A stretch of 64,000 nucleotides of DNA from Syngnathus acus (Eukaryota; Chordata; Actinopteri; Syngnathiformes; Syngnathidae). The stretch is taken from NCBI RefSeq assembly GCF_901709675.1, contig NC_051087.1, positions 9,946,884 to 10,010,883 on the forward strand, given 5' to 3'. Below, piece after piece: positions 49,962-63,819 of this stretch. The stretch's first letter is position 1. Every line of letters starts with the position of its first letter. The notes beneath the pieces are model-generated. The model ran no database searches, had not been told where the DNA came from, and saw nothing but the letters and a program-made list of their open reading frames with translations. The translations under genes were made by a program, and so were the position numbers.

Positions 49962-52900
49962 TCAACTGTTGTCTTTTTGAGGACTTTTTCCAGATTCTCC
50001 TTTCAGACTCAGCCTCTTCAGGACCTTTATAGGTTTAAACTTTGCCCCTTTTTTCTTCTGCTGATCTCCATCCGACTCCTTGTGGAAGTCTGATGAAGGG
50101 GGGGGGGGGGATTGACACAATTAGTGACAAATAATATAGGACTGAAAGTGACTGTAAAAAGTGTAGCGGTATGTTTGAAGCATAAAACAAAAATTCCAGT
50201 CAGTACCTTTTTTCTTCAGCACGGCTTCCATAAACTTATCCTCCTCTTCCTCCCTGTGAGAAATGTGTTATTAGAGGTGACAGTGGCGGCATGTCATAAA
50301 CTGGCGGCTCCCGAACAGGGGAAAATGTCTAAGGTAAAGAAGTGTCAAAGAATTTTGCAACACACTTCTGTCATAAACAACATGATTACCTTTGCCTGTC
50401 CTGATCCATACTGTTGACTATTTGGTTGCGTTGTTCAATGATGGTAACCAGCTCCGCCATCAGTTGTTGCTCACGGCTCTTGTCCTCCTCAGTCCACTCT
50501 TTCTCTGAGGGGAGGTGCAGGATGCATTTAGCTTATTTTTTATGCTTGTAAACGTACAGTATTGATAACTTGTAAAAGACATTTTAAAAAAAGGCAAGTC
50601 TGTTCCTGCAAAAAGTAGTGATTGAATGAGCAATTTATTTCTCTCCACAACAGAGGCCTTTTTTAATCACCATGAGAATGTTGGGCATGGTACTCATATT
50701 CACCTCATGGCTATGATATTAATACACACAATAGGCACTTCCTGTGCGTCCACAGAGGAAGGCTGCAATCATGCTCAGATGGAGCAGATGAGCTTTGCAC
50801 AGCTTTGAAACACAAACAGCTGGCGATCAAAGGAAGTAGTGCTTCCTTGAGCCCCCGAACTAACCTGGTTTGTTGAGAAGACACCTCAGCTCATACTCCA
50901 CGTCGGCCTGTCTCTCCTCCAGGTTCTGCTGTTTCGCCCTGTGACGAGAATTAAACGTAGAGGGTCACACTTAGTAAGTCAATATTAAGGAGGTCGGTGA
51001 CCTATGGGCTTTGAATAACATTTCAACTGAATTTAGTTTTCATTGTATGAATGGGAAAAAAAACATTGCACTGATTACACAGCTCTGTCTGAAGCAGCAA
51101 AGATTTTTGGGACTTTTTGAGGTTACAAAATTGTAACACTTGCATCTTGCTGCATTCTGTTACTTACGTGTAGACCAGCTCGGCTTCACGCCGGACTAAC
51201 TGATGTTTCTCATGAATGAGTGTGAACCAGTCAACCAAGAGGTGCTCCTCATCTTCATCTGAAAGCACAGATAGTCACCTATACACGTCTATGGAATTGT
51301 AGACAAAGTTATAAAAACAAGTGAATTTAAGTTGATCTGTGAACTTTTGAATTCATGTTTTCAACTCTTCAACGTTTCAGTATTTTTTGCGTGAGGAGAT
51401 GGGTGACAAAATTCACAAGGGGTGTTTTATTTTTCCCAAGACATCTCCTTTTTATATTTTATTTATAAATATTATTTATTTATTCCTCTTTTATTTTTCA
51501 GTTTTTTTTTTTGACTCTTCCAGTCTCTTTGCATCTCTGTTGCAACCTATTGATGACACTCTAAGCTCAGTGGCCACTTCCCTCTGAGAACATCCTGTTT
51601 AGGTCTCAACTCTTGCAATGTTGACCAATTGTTAGGCTTCGTCTTGGTCTCATGATCTTAGAATGAGAATAGCATGACGAAGAGCAAATATATTGCCTGT
51701 TTTTGTGACAAACGGAACCTATGTGGCACGTTCCTTTGCACAGTCTCAGAACAAATTGTTTCAGATGAAACAAAGAGGCAAGAGGCAGTCTGGTTTCATA
51801 CCATTGGGGTTGTCTCGAAGCTTCTTCTCCAGCTCCACGCCTCTTAGCTCCAGCTCATCGAGGCGTATTTCCAGTTGACTCATCTCCCCGTGGATGTCTT
51901 CTACTGGGATGTACTGATCTGACTGCACCTGATCAGTATTTGCATGGGGAAAACCACTGACTGTGAGTGCCAGTTTTGAAATATTCTTAAAAAAATATAT
52001 ATATTGTTGTACCTTGCGTTTGATAAGTGGGAAGCCATGACCTGGGGCTGGGGGTCTGGAAGGACGAGGACCTTTTGGGGGCTTGCTTTTGGATTTTCCA
52101 TGGGAGGGAGAAACTTTCTTGTTGAACGGATTTTCCTTACAAATGCGCTTAAAAAAAAAAGATCGTTAGTCTTGATGAATGTTCTGTATTTGTAAATGAT
52201 TTTGTTACCTTGTGCGAAGGTGTAGCCCCTGAGGCTAATGGGCTGGGAGTGGTTGTGGGTCGTGGTGGAGGGGGTCCTGCCTCTTTGGTCTCGTTGCTGC
52301 GACTGACCTGCGGGGTGGCAGGCGCCGAGCTCGCATTTGACTGCGCGGGGGACCCGAAGGGGCTTGGGCTAGAATGAGGCAGACGCTCGGTAGAAGAGGA
52401 GGACGAAGGCGAGGCGGTAGATGGCGAACAGATGGAAGGCTCTGAGATGCTTTTGGTGAAACTAAGCTCCTGGTCACTGCCTCCACCGGGGGCCGAACAA
52501 GGTTGGGACGAGCTGTGGTCGGAGCCAGAAGACAGACTCTCCACACTGAGAGCTGGAGAGCAAGAAGATTGCTGAGAATGTGGATGAACTGAGAGGTTAC
52601 AAGAAAGAAGAAGAAACCATGGAAGCAGAAGTAAAACAGGTTTGAATATAGATGGAATGGAAAAGATTATGGGGGGGCAAAAACACAAAACGTCTGTCAA
52701 GTGATTTCACTCGTCTTTTGAGGGAATTTGACAGTCAATGTCCCATGACAGTTGCCAAAACATCATCTAGCCAGAATAATCAGAAAAAGTATGCAAAGAT
52801 CACCAAGCTTCACCGATGAGGTAATGGCAGTGAGCGAAATCATCATCTCATGTTGCATAATCAAATTCCAACCTTGATGAGCAGTAGGTGGCTGCGGTGC

Positions 52901-55900
52901 ACGAGGCGCCGGCCGTTTCTTGCTTTTGGCACTTGCCGGGCTCGTCGAGCGGGAGGAGTTTCCTGTGCTCGGGGGTGTTTCCGCACTGGCACCGTCAGCC
53001 GCCTGTGTGATGCTGTACCACGGATGACTCCCCACCAGCGCTGTTGGAATCGCGCTGCCTTCCTCTTCGTCCTTGGCCTCGTTCTTTTCATCCTCATCCT
53101 CCTCAAAGGGGTTGGGGGGTAAAGTGGGCGAACTGGACCTGCTGCTGTCCTCTTTAAGAGAAGACACAGAGCCTGTGTTGGGGGGTGTCGCCAGTCCCGT
53201 GGGGGGTGGGGGAGGGGGTTTCTTCTTCTTGGTTTCTGATTGGACCAAGGCAAGCCAGGGTGGATCTTTGGGTTTATGGACACTGGACAAGCTGGACAGT
53301 GAGACAGACACATGGAGGCATCACAGAGGGGAAGACCACACAACAATGGGACGAAGTGCTCAACATTGAATATGATGTCGCTCAAACAGGAAAAACAAGT
53401 GAGGATGTGGTCACAGAAACTGAGAAAAGGAAGCGCGTTCACATACCTTCTTGGAGACTGGGATCTTTCTCTCGGTTTCGGAGGGGTGGGTGGCTTCTGC
53501 TGTTCACCTGCAATTGCAGAAGAAATGATTAACGAATCACTCATTGTCACCGCTCGATCATTTTGATTGCAATGTTGGTCACGCACCAGCTGCTTGGCTG
53601 TCTGCTGTCCGGGGTAGCTTCATCCGTGGGGATGGGCGGGGTGGAGGGCTGGGATCCGCAACCCGACGAGGTGCTGGCACTGGTCTGGCAACAGCTTCGC
53701 TTTGATTGACAGGTTGAGAGGGGAGGTCCCCATTCGCCTCATTGCCAGTTAGCGTATCTTCTACCACGGCTTGCTCATGATCTTCGTCATCACTCTCGTC
53801 AAAAGGGTTAGGAGGAGAAGGGGGGCGGTGTTTCTGTTCTGCTTGTCCGCTATGATTGAGCAAATCTGTGTCTTCCAAGGGGGCCTCATTGTTTGTTGGT
53901 GCAGGGGTGACTGTGACAGTCACTTTCGCTGGTATGTCAGTGTCATTCGCTTTCCTCACAGGGGATGGAGTCTTTCGCTGGTTCATCTCAGAGGCTGCGG
54001 TGTGGGGAGTCTTGCTGCGACCCATCCTCATCGACTGGACTGCAATGGGGTTCTTGCTAAGATCCGGCCGGCCATTCTGGTTTGCTGAAGCTTGCCTTGA
54101 AAGGTGGTGTGTGCAAACCAAAGCCCCACAATCACTTCCCACTTTATAAGATCCAGGTAGCAAAGTGCTACGACACTCAGTGCATCTGGAAAGACAGGCA
54201 GAGAAAAAGGCAACATAACTATCATCCTGTAGCTGTCAAATGTAAACAGCCGAGGCATGAGACTTGTCTCGTGTCCAATTGATTTATCAGCACGCATGTG
54301 ACCGTTTTGTTCAAATATTATTGTTGCCATTCAGGACATCAACCAGACATTTTCACACCACACCAGAAAAGCAGGACATGTTTGGACGAGTTCCGTGTGG
54401 AAGAGTCCTAATCGCAATTGCATCATACTTTTGGTATTATATTGACTAGAGATTGTGAGACAGTCCTCTTGTTCAAATATCAGTGGCACCTAGCCTCCCA
54501 ATTTCCGACAAACACTAAAAATCCAGAAGACTGGACGGTGGCTCCATATGTATTTCTATTTTCACTTATGAGGTGTAATTTTTAGTTTAGCTGGAAGAAT
54601 TAAAAGTAATTCAGAAGAACACAAGTTTATATTTTCAGTTTTTTTGGTTAATGCCCCGCCCTAGGCTAATCTGACTCCAAAACGCCCAAAACAAAAAAAA
54701 GACAAATAATCAGAAGCCCATTAGTTCAGTAACATACATTCATAGTTTGGTTATATGTCACCTGAATTAATTTCACTCAAAGCATCTTAGTGCTCACCTG
54801 AAGCAGTTTCGATGGTACAGCTTGCCGTCCACCAAAAAACGTTGCACCAAATGGACGTGCTGCTGACAGGCAGTGCAGGTGCTGCTGAGTGTGGTGCGCT
54901 TCGCCACTTCTAGACCCGTTACCTTCGTCTGGCCCGGCTAAAGCAAGCAACCGGAATGTATTGCGCAGGCAGAGGACAGGGGGGAGATGTCAGGGGAAGA
55001 GGGGGATGCAGAGTAATGGAGGGGAAGATCAAACATGAAGTCAGGATTTGAGGATGTGGATTCTCCTTTTCGTTTACTTCATTACAACTACTCCCTGCAA
55101 CATCTACTGCTTCATCCAAGAGCATTTTCGTTTTGAATGTCAAAAAATAAAAAGCCCACAAGACTTGGTGAATTTTCAAGCATCCCTTCATCGTGAGGAA
55201 CGACACTGAGTGTAAGTTGAAAATCAGTTAAAAACAAAATCACACAGCATGGGTTAGCACGATAAATTTACATTATGGAGGTCAGATTTACAGTATTATT
55301 TGAAGGTTTTTAGATCGGGGTCGAGGAGATTAGTGGTTAGGAGCGTGGCACACTGTGTTAGGGGAGCACAAGACTACTACTATGAACAAGAGCGGGTTAA
55401 AAAGACTGACCTATCTGTTTTACTTTCATCTCTTAGCCCCCCACCACTCATCTTATTGCCTAGGCTCAGGAACAGAGAATGGAGGGGGGTTCAAATTTGG
55501 GGAGGGGGACGTACAGGAAGAGGGAGTGGAATGGATTTCCACCTGAAGAAATGATCACGCCAGCACATGGGAGTGTGGGATGGAGAAACGGCATGCCACA
55601 AAGAAGAAAGACAGGATACAGAGACTATCTTTATAGACTACTACTGTTGTTGTTCTCATGGAGAAGAGGAAAATATTAAATACCATGAAAGGATTGAATT
55701 GTTTTCATTTTACAGAGTTATTACCCAAAACAATATTTCAAAGCTCATTCATCTACTAATAGACCGATGATCTGAAAAGCATGCAGTTTTAGAGGAAATA
55801 TTAATTAGCCTCTGAAATCCCAATCATCACATGCATGGGGAGAACTCCCATTTGTACGTCTGAACATGTTTGCACATGTTGTTCTTACCTCAGATTCAAC

Positions 55901-58900
55901 CTCTTTGCCCTCGAGTAGAGTTGGAGGCCTTTTGGTGACTGGCTCATTTTGATTAACAGAACCCAGCCTCTTCATGCAAGGAGGGTTTGCTGTAGGGAGT
56001 CGATAATCCGCTCATTATACATATACCGTCATTTAATGCTTTACTGCTCTGTCACACACAGAACTACAAGAATTATTTTCTTTTAGGGTGTTCTGTGGAC
56101 TAACCTTGAGATTTGTTATTGAAGAAGTTGTAGTACTGAGAAACATAGGTTATGACACTGAGCCTGTCCGGAACTTTCATGGATACCATGTCTTCTGGGT
56201 CCAACAACGCAGGTATCCCGAGCTGTGCCTCGGCCACCTCAAAGGCCTATGTTAAAGCCAAAACAAGAACAAGAAGTCTCTCATTTGTCTTGAGCAAAGA
56301 TTTGTAATCATCCTGCCAGTGGGGCTTCAAACGGGTCATGGAAACAATCACGCAAGCAGTAAATACTTTGGACTTAAAACCTACTTCACAAAGCATTGGT
56401 GTGTTACGCCACCATCAGCAGGTCATAAAAGAGTGTTTTGTTCCTTGGCTGCAAGCTGTCCTACCGTAGAAATTACAGGCTAGCTCCTGTTACGTAACAT
56501 TACAGACATTATTGTGGGTAAGCGTGCGCCCTACAGTACATACACAAACTACATATAAGGAAGCGTACAACGATTAAAAAAAAATATATATATTTCAAGA
56601 AAGTAACCCTCTAACCAACCAAATTGTACGTAAGAGCAAAAATACTTATATGCTGTGACTACAGTTTTCTGAAAAGGTTGACGATAGACTAACTATTTGC
56701 TGACAACATTCATTGGGGAAAATAACCAGGCAGGAGTTCATGAAAACTTAAATAGTGGGCTCCTTGTTTGCAGTCTTAAATGACTTACTCATGCTTTAGC
56801 CTCAGGGATATAGTAATGAACGACGTGCTTTCACTTATTATTCAGCAGATTTTGCTTCTGGTTCTTTGGCAAACGTCTTCACTTTCTGAGGGCAAAAAAA
56901 AAAGGCGCCTGGCGGCAACAAAGTCCTGCCAAAGTTGAGCTCACACAGTGAGGATACTCCCAACCATACTTTTGGTTTACTGACAAGAGTGAAAACTCTA
57001 AACAAGAGAAAGACGTTGAAGGTTTGTGCTGGTTTCATCGTTAGCGGCAATGTCCAAACAGGTATTTCCGCTTCATAGTATTAAGCTAGGAATTTGCATT
57101 TATTATCTCCACCTTTAGTTATCAAAATACTTATCAGAAGTGACAGATAACTTGCGTGCTCACAGAAGGAATAGACTTACCAGTCGGTTGTTCTCATAGA
57201 CGTCATCTTTGGACAGCGAGCCAAAGTCTCTGCAACCAGATACATAAAAAACATCAGTTTGTAAGAACATGTAGAACTGGGCCAATTTACCACAAGAAAA
57301 ATGTCTTCAGCACTCAGCTATGGTGTAGAGTGTACAGTAGTTGTTGGCCTACTTTTGTTAAGAACCTCCCAAAAAGGTTGTCTGAGGCCTGCTAAGTAGT
57401 TAAGCTTTTTAACTATTAAAGTTTGCTACTACAAAATCCAACGATGATCCAGCATGAAAAAAAAAAAACCACAAAGGGGAAAAAGAGGCAGTGATGGTGC
57501 TATGATGATTACAAAGGTCCAGAAGCTAGGAAGTCTCATCAGTAAACATCCTGCTTTACTAAAGTGGAAAATATTTCAAGTGTTCCTGGATGAAAGTGTG
57601 CTTGTCCGCTTGTCTGCAAAGGCATGTTGGAAAGAGCGTACAAGTTTAAATAACACTCAAGTGGGAAAAACAAAGAAAGGGGGGCTTGCAGAGACTGTGG
57701 AGGTGGAAATCCCAGGAAGGCCAAACCTCAGGAAATAGCACACATAAGTGACATGTGTTCGCTTGAAACTGCTCTCCAAGCGCATAAACACACTGAGCAG
57801 CAGCTTCAATTTAAAGGCTAGTCTTGATGAGTCTTTTTCAAGCACACATTGTTGCTGTGCTAAATCTGTTGGGGATAATTTTGGAGTGTCTTTAAACTGA
57901 CGCGCCCTCACACAGATGACGAATTGTGAACCTAGTCCACCATGACAGTGCTTCTTTCCGGAGTTTATTTTTGGCAAATGGACAACTGTGGATGAGAGTG
58001 TTTGTGCGTGCGTGCAATCCACTATCTGGATCCGTATGAAAATGAACTGTCTGGATACTTCTTTGGGGTCCATCCCAAGCTTGCTACAGATCTTAATGAC
58101 ATATTTTTTTCCTACATAGTCTTGATGACAGTCGAAACTGAAAATTAAATAGGAAGAAATTAGCCGTGGAACGATTAATCGAAAACTAATTAATTATCCA
58201 ATAATGGACAAAATCTTTATATTCTATTCATAGTATAGAGACCTTGTTCAATTTTTAAAAAATTTGGAATTTCAACGTCCATACAGTAAATATTCGCCAA
58301 TTTCTGTAATCCTCTATGAAAGCAAGTTGATTTGCAAACATCTGCTTTTACTTTGGAAAACAAGGCTCAACATAGCTGCCTATTATCTGGCATGTTATGG
58401 CCCAAAGTAAATGAATCATAATATATGTTGGCGGGATTTCTGTATGGCCAGTTTGAAATAAAATTGACACTGCACTTGTGATAATGTTAAAAACTCAAAT
58501 GAAATGAATGTATTTTTTTTACACCTTTTCTCCACACAATAAATCGACAGCTCAATCGATTATTAAAATGATGATTAGTTGCAAACTTCCATCCCTAAAA
58601 GAATTGTATACTATAGTCGTCAAGCTGTTCCTGTCAAACTTACATTGACATTTATTCACCCATTAATGGCCATGTTTGTACAAAGCAATGTACATATGCA
58701 TAAGCACATATTTACAATTTAGACTAAGTGTGGACTACATAATACCCAAAATGAATTCAAACTTGTGCACCCAATTCTTACTTTATGAATTGATATACAC
58801 AGATTATATAATATCTATTATATAACCTATTTTATCCCGATTTCGCCCATCCTCAGAGCCCCCAAACTACTTGCGTCCATGATGAATATAAACTTCTAAA

Positions 58901-61900
58901 CACAACTGCCTACCTCTGTGAGAACACAGCGGCAGCGGAGACTCACTACAATGGATACCACGCATATTAGAGAAGTAAATCCAGTTTGACAGGCAGAGGC
59001 CTTGGCTGCAGATTACCCTGACAGGCTGTCTGTCTGGATCAGAGCGAGCCGGTCTCTGCGACTGCGGCTACTGTACACACTGGGGGCTGAACAGGGAGCC
59101 ATGCTGGGACACAAATGGAAGAAGAGACAGAACTGAAAAGCTGACTATTGAGGGCTTATAAACTGCACGAGTTGCACAGTTACTACTGTGCAGAGTTCAG
59201 AGATTTTACGCTTCATTAATTTAGTCATCCAGGGGATGTTTGCATGGTTTTCTCATTTTGTGGACCACAGAAGGAAGAAACTTCCTTCGAATCACATTTC
59301 CCCTTAGAAGATAGGCGAGGAACTACTGTGGACTCCTTTCACATATTACCCCAACAACAACTGGTAAATGGGCTGCATTGCACCACATCTTTCACCTTAC
59401 ACGTCACCTACTCTATGCTGCCATGTGGATTAGCGCTGTCCTGATCTGATCATGTGATCAGAAATCGGGGCCAATCAGGTAATTCAGATAATTCTAATAG
59501 GGTGAAAAACATTCAACCCCCCCCCACACACACAATTTTTAAAGGTTATAAAGCCCAAAAATAATCTTGTGGTACAAAAATATTGCCAAATCAAACAGCA
59601 ACAACTCAGTTTTATACGAAACAATGTGACAATGTGGTGTTGTCGGAAAAGAAAACGAAAGGCAGAAAATGTGCCCACACTGGTGCTAGGAATTAGATTC
59701 TACAAAGATTTAACTTCTTAAGACCATCTGTACAGCACCTATTTGTTTATACATGACCAAAAAAAGTAGCCTGCGTGTTAACTTGCAATACCGGGACGGA
59801 GTTGATTGACAAATGGAAATAGGAGCTATATTAAATGCGGCCATGCGTTATCAAGCATTCTCATCAAGCGGCACCTGATAACTCCGATGACATGGCTCGG
59901 CGACAGACAGGCGACAAACTCTTATCATTTATATCGATAATTTGATTCATACACACACAATTTGCACAGCACACAAGGCATCTGTAACGCTGAAATATAT
60001 GGTGATGCTTTAAGTGTTCCAGTGTGTACTAAAGATTTCTGGAGTAAAAGCTGCCCCCCCTAAAAAAAAAAAACCACCAAATTATCTATAACATACAGTG
60101 ATGCATAATTGCAAATGTGATCATTAATTTGAAGAAGAAAAATACTGTCATTATCTAATATCATTATAGCAATGCATTTTTACACCTCACGGCCTGCCAT
60201 AAGGATTTTACCCGATTATCACTGCAGTTGAATAATAAATACCCTGTCATGATGACAAAACAACAGATGGACTTACAATCGAATAATTGAATGTGTGACT
60301 AAGATAAGTGATTAATGGGTGGTTATGTTCCATTTAGATGAGACAGCTCACAGCACATGATCGCTGACTAGACCGACTGGGATTATAAATGGAACAGAGT
60401 CGTCTTCAACGCTATGACACACAATTTAGCGTTTCTTGTTCCAACAAATCAAACACGTTTGACGGGGAAAAAAAACGTCTGTCACAAACAGAACACTAAC
60501 CACGTTTTTGTTTTATCTAACGTGTGTATGTGTTTATTAAACCAGGTTGTGTGTTGTTCCAGCACAGCCAGTACAAGGCTTGCCAGTTCCCCAGCCAATG
60601 TGCATTAACAGTTTATGTTAGTGTAAAAGGTGATGGATGTTACGCTCACATTTCTCAGCAGTGATACAATTCTGTGGGCTAGTTATACGAGTCATCAAAG
60701 AAACAACAATCGATCAAGTAAAGTGTTGTTTTCATTTCACTTTTAGTTCCATCTAGTTTCAACATATTTATTAGGCACATGTACTGATTATCAATACTGA
60801 TTATTAGTTTAAAAAAAATCATATTGAACATCCGTAAACACCAATTTGAAACTTCTCTAAATGTATGGTTAAACAGAATACACACAATATCCTCTTATTT
60901 TTACAACCACAGGAATGTGCACTGTAATTTACAATGACCTGTAGTGTATAATGGCAAAAAACACAAGCCGCCTTGAAGCGCTGTCAGAAAACATCAGTTG
61001 TTTATAGGTGTTCAAGGTGTATTCAGCTCATAACAGAAAATATTGCTTAGCACGTCCGCCTCAAATCTATAACTAAATCAACTTGGCACTGCTATCTTCA
61101 AAACAAATTGATATCAATTGTTATGCAAACTTCCAGTTTTATACTGTATTCATACTAGCAAGCAAACTAAACTGTTACTGTTTTATCCAATCAACTGTTA
61201 AAACATGTTAAAATAAATCAACTGTCATTGCTGTATTCAAAATAATTCATACAAATTGTGATTCAAACTTCCAGTTATACTTCCAGTATACAAATCATAT
61301 GGTATACTGGTCAAATTTCTGTTTTCCTTTGTTTTCAAATTTTATTCAAACTATTTGTTACTGCCGTATTCAAATCATGTTATATTGGTCAAATCTATGT
61401 TTTCTTTTGTTTCTCACTTTTTTCGTCATGGTAAGTCATTTAGATTGTGTGTCTGGCAGTGAAACCTTGGCTGTAATCGAGACGGGATTAGATAAACAGA
61501 ATTGCTTCCTCCCGCTACCCTTTTCGACAAGTCATGTCAAACAAATGCGGAATTAATCTGTAATAAGTGTGTTGTTTACGTACTTGTCGAAATAAACAAA
61601 TCAAAATCAAATCAAAGTTCAGAGGTGCAAGCTTTGATTCGGCTCCGGCCTTCCTGTGTGGACTTTGCATGTTCTCCCCATACATGCATGGGTTTCCTCC
61701 CACATTCCTAAACCATGCACGGTTGGCCGATTGATGTGTGATTGTGTGTGTGGATAGTTGTTAGTCTGAAGCGTGCCCTGCGATTGGGTGGTGCCCAGTT
61801 TTGGGGTGTACCCAAAGACTGCTGAGAAGGACCCCAGCATGCCCACAACTCTCTGAGGATCGGCGGTTAGGAAAATGAATGAATGAATTGAAAATCTTAT

Positions 61901-62355
61901 TTTAAATCAAGACATCAACTGGGATTATATCACAAATTTCTGTGACCTGCTCATCAATGAATTAAAAAAAAAAGATCTTTTTGTCCATCGTTTAAAAAAA
62001 GTTCTTTAATTGCAGACTTTTTTCTATTTACATTTTTAAGATGTCTATACATTTTTGCTTTGATCAGGTTTCACAGAACTAAATTGTATGAATATTTTCC
62101 ATGTTTTTACATCAGTCCCAGCATGTAATCAGACTTCTGACTCAAGGGAATTCTTAATGGTATCATTTCATTGTATTGAATTTCCACAACCACTGAAACA
62201 TGTACTTACATCAACTCTGGCCTGAAGCGATGGATGATGGCACAAAACGCCAGGCCGTCCCGAAAGGACGTCGACATGTCTTTGATTTCCACATTGTGAT
62301 AGTTTTCACACTGTATCCGACACCACTCTTGAAGAGCCTTCAGAGATCCCATCAT
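49962..62355 (-). CDS. micall1: MICAL-like protein 1
   Basis: Sixteen exons: 62355-62210, 57229-57181, 56246-56105, 55989-55889, 54937-54798, 54185-53587, 53507-53447, 53291-52873, 52588-52209, 52147-52013, 51928-51802, 51258-51168, 50938-50865, 50504-50390, 50253-50207, 50089-49962. All phases agree, giving 917 residues (human 863). Domains: calponin homology about 1-110 ([36 protein letters not shown]); LIM about 165-225 with zinc ligands C-x2-C, HRNC, CTEC and CTHH; a disordered Pro/Ser-rich middle with acidic NPF motifs ([18 protein letters not shown]) and ENPFNKK; and a C-terminal bMERB coiled coil from about 727 ([42 protein letters not shown]). In the family, bMERB binds Rab8/Rab35-type GTPases and NPF motifs recruit EHD1 on recycling endosome tubules. 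The start has two adjacent ATGs, 62355 and 62352. Intron 1 is about 5 kb. Confidence 0.94.
61620..61890 (+). mobile_element. L2-like LINE 3' tail in micall1 intron 1
   Basis: Contains TTCCTGTGTGGACTTTGCAT, GTTCTCCCC, GGGTTTCCTCCCACATTCC, a CCCTGCGATTGG segment and a final run of GAATGAATGAAT, the conserved 3' region of fish L2-type LINEs and the SINEs that share their tail. It is old, with several changes, and no reverse transcriptase frame is attached. Confidence 0.7.
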
Positions 62356-63749
62356 CGTGCCGAAGTGTCCCAGGAGATTCGCCGCGGGGCGACGGAAGCG
62401 GCGATACTTCCCTTTTAAACACTAATGAGATGCTGCGTGAACGAGCCAAATATTAGCCAACTTTTTGTGACCAAAAGTTGCATTGTAATCCCCAAAGTAT
62501 CTGACCTCTGAGGTCAAGCAGATGGAAGAACACAGCTGATATATTACAAGTTGCTTGCTCCGAGCTTACCAGCAGCAAAGTTCTTAGAGCAGTCAACTTT
62601 GCTAGCAAGCTAGCAGCGTCACAGACAGTAAGTATACTGTTTTTTTAAATCACGATTTTGCTGCAAGACTGGAGAATGATAATTCCGTTCCAAACCAAGC
62701 AGAGGTAACAGTTTCCTCCTCGCACTGAGGTGTGACCGCAACACGCTCTTTTTCTTCCTTTTTCTTTTCCCCACTGTATCCCGCAGTGGCGGTTATCGCG
62801 GTGCGTGAAAAGAAAGATCCATTGTTATTGCCACGAAACGTTGTTAAAACTCTCCACCGTCAATCGCAGAAGCTTGTGACCGATGCCAACTCATCCTCGC
62901 TTTCTTGGAGTGAGGCGTTGACAATCATCTAACCTCCACAATGTCACTGTGGAGTGTGTTTGATTCAGCACTGCACCCCACCGGGGGCGCTACAGAGAAA
63001 AAAAAGCTAATCGCGCGGTATTACAAAACCACGCGAGACCTTCTTGCTGAGGATTCCTAAACATGGCAGCGGCGTAGTCGTGTATCAGTATGTGACGTTT
63101 GACATAAACGTGCACTTTTCTATTTTTTCTCTTATGTATTGCCTTCTCTGTATGTTATCACGTTTTAGCGTTACAGCTGAACACTAAAAGATGTGAATAC
63201 ATTTCTACTTAAAATAGGTTGCAAAGGAAACGTAATAGTCTTAATTGAATAAAAAATAAAGCTTTATGAATGATGAGCTCATGTCGCTGGGTAAGCACAA
63301 AAGTTTCAGCTAGCATGTAGACCTCAAACTGAGATGCTGGCCTAAGAATTCTCAAATGGGCTGAGTCAGCTTTGTTTGCACCGCAGTTTTGTTTTATTTC
63401 CATTGACTGGGACCTGCTGGTACCCACAATGTTGAGTCAGTACACCCTTGACTCCATCTGAACGTTTGCTTTTGGTTTTTTTCAAATATATTTTACTGCT
63501 AATACATCATGGTACTGAAAGCTGGTTACTTGTCAACGTTGTGATTCTTGACTACTGTTTTGATGTCCTAATGTGCGGGTTAAAATTGGCAAACTAAAGG
63601 TCTGAAATTGGTTTGTTATTTTCGCAACAATTTTATGCAAAAAAACAAAATGAAAAAATTAAACATTGCATAGGAACATGTAAAAGAAAATTCTGTTTTA
63701 CACCAAATTTGCCTTCCAAACATTTCACAGGCTGATATACTGACCTCAC
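62356..63749. other. micall1 upstream region and spacer
   Basis: The first 700 bp upstream of micall1 contain scattered CG sites (TTCGCCGCGGGGCGACGGAAG at 62379, ATCGCGCGGT near 63009) and probably its promoter. No TATA box or coding exon is identified up to 63749. Confidence 0.4.
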
Positions 63750-63819
63750 CTGGACATTGTCCCAAACCCAAACAGTCCTACTATTGTGAGGCCCAACAAG
63801 AGCACAATTCCAGTTATCC
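63750..63819 (-). CDS. candidate transmembrane exon of an unidentified gene, partial
   Basis: A 70-bp stretch bounded by a minus-strand acceptor (TACTCTTTAG) and donor (GTGAGG) encodes ITGIVLLLGLTIVGLFGF followed by GTMSR, a single hydrophobic helix with a basic end. The phase is 2 at both ends. The gene would extend beyond the window. I do not recognise it, and a chance match to splice consensus is possible. Confidence 0.3.

Noticed and set aside
53073-53369. Plus-strand ORFs over micall1 exons 6-9 (53073-53566, 53771-54149)
   Set aside because: Antisense to Pro/Ser-rich micall1 coding sequence, whose reverse complement is naturally open.
58918-59105. CG-containing stretch in micall1 intron 1 as an extra exon or promoter
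   Set aside because: No frame, phase or family match on the minus strand; left as intron.
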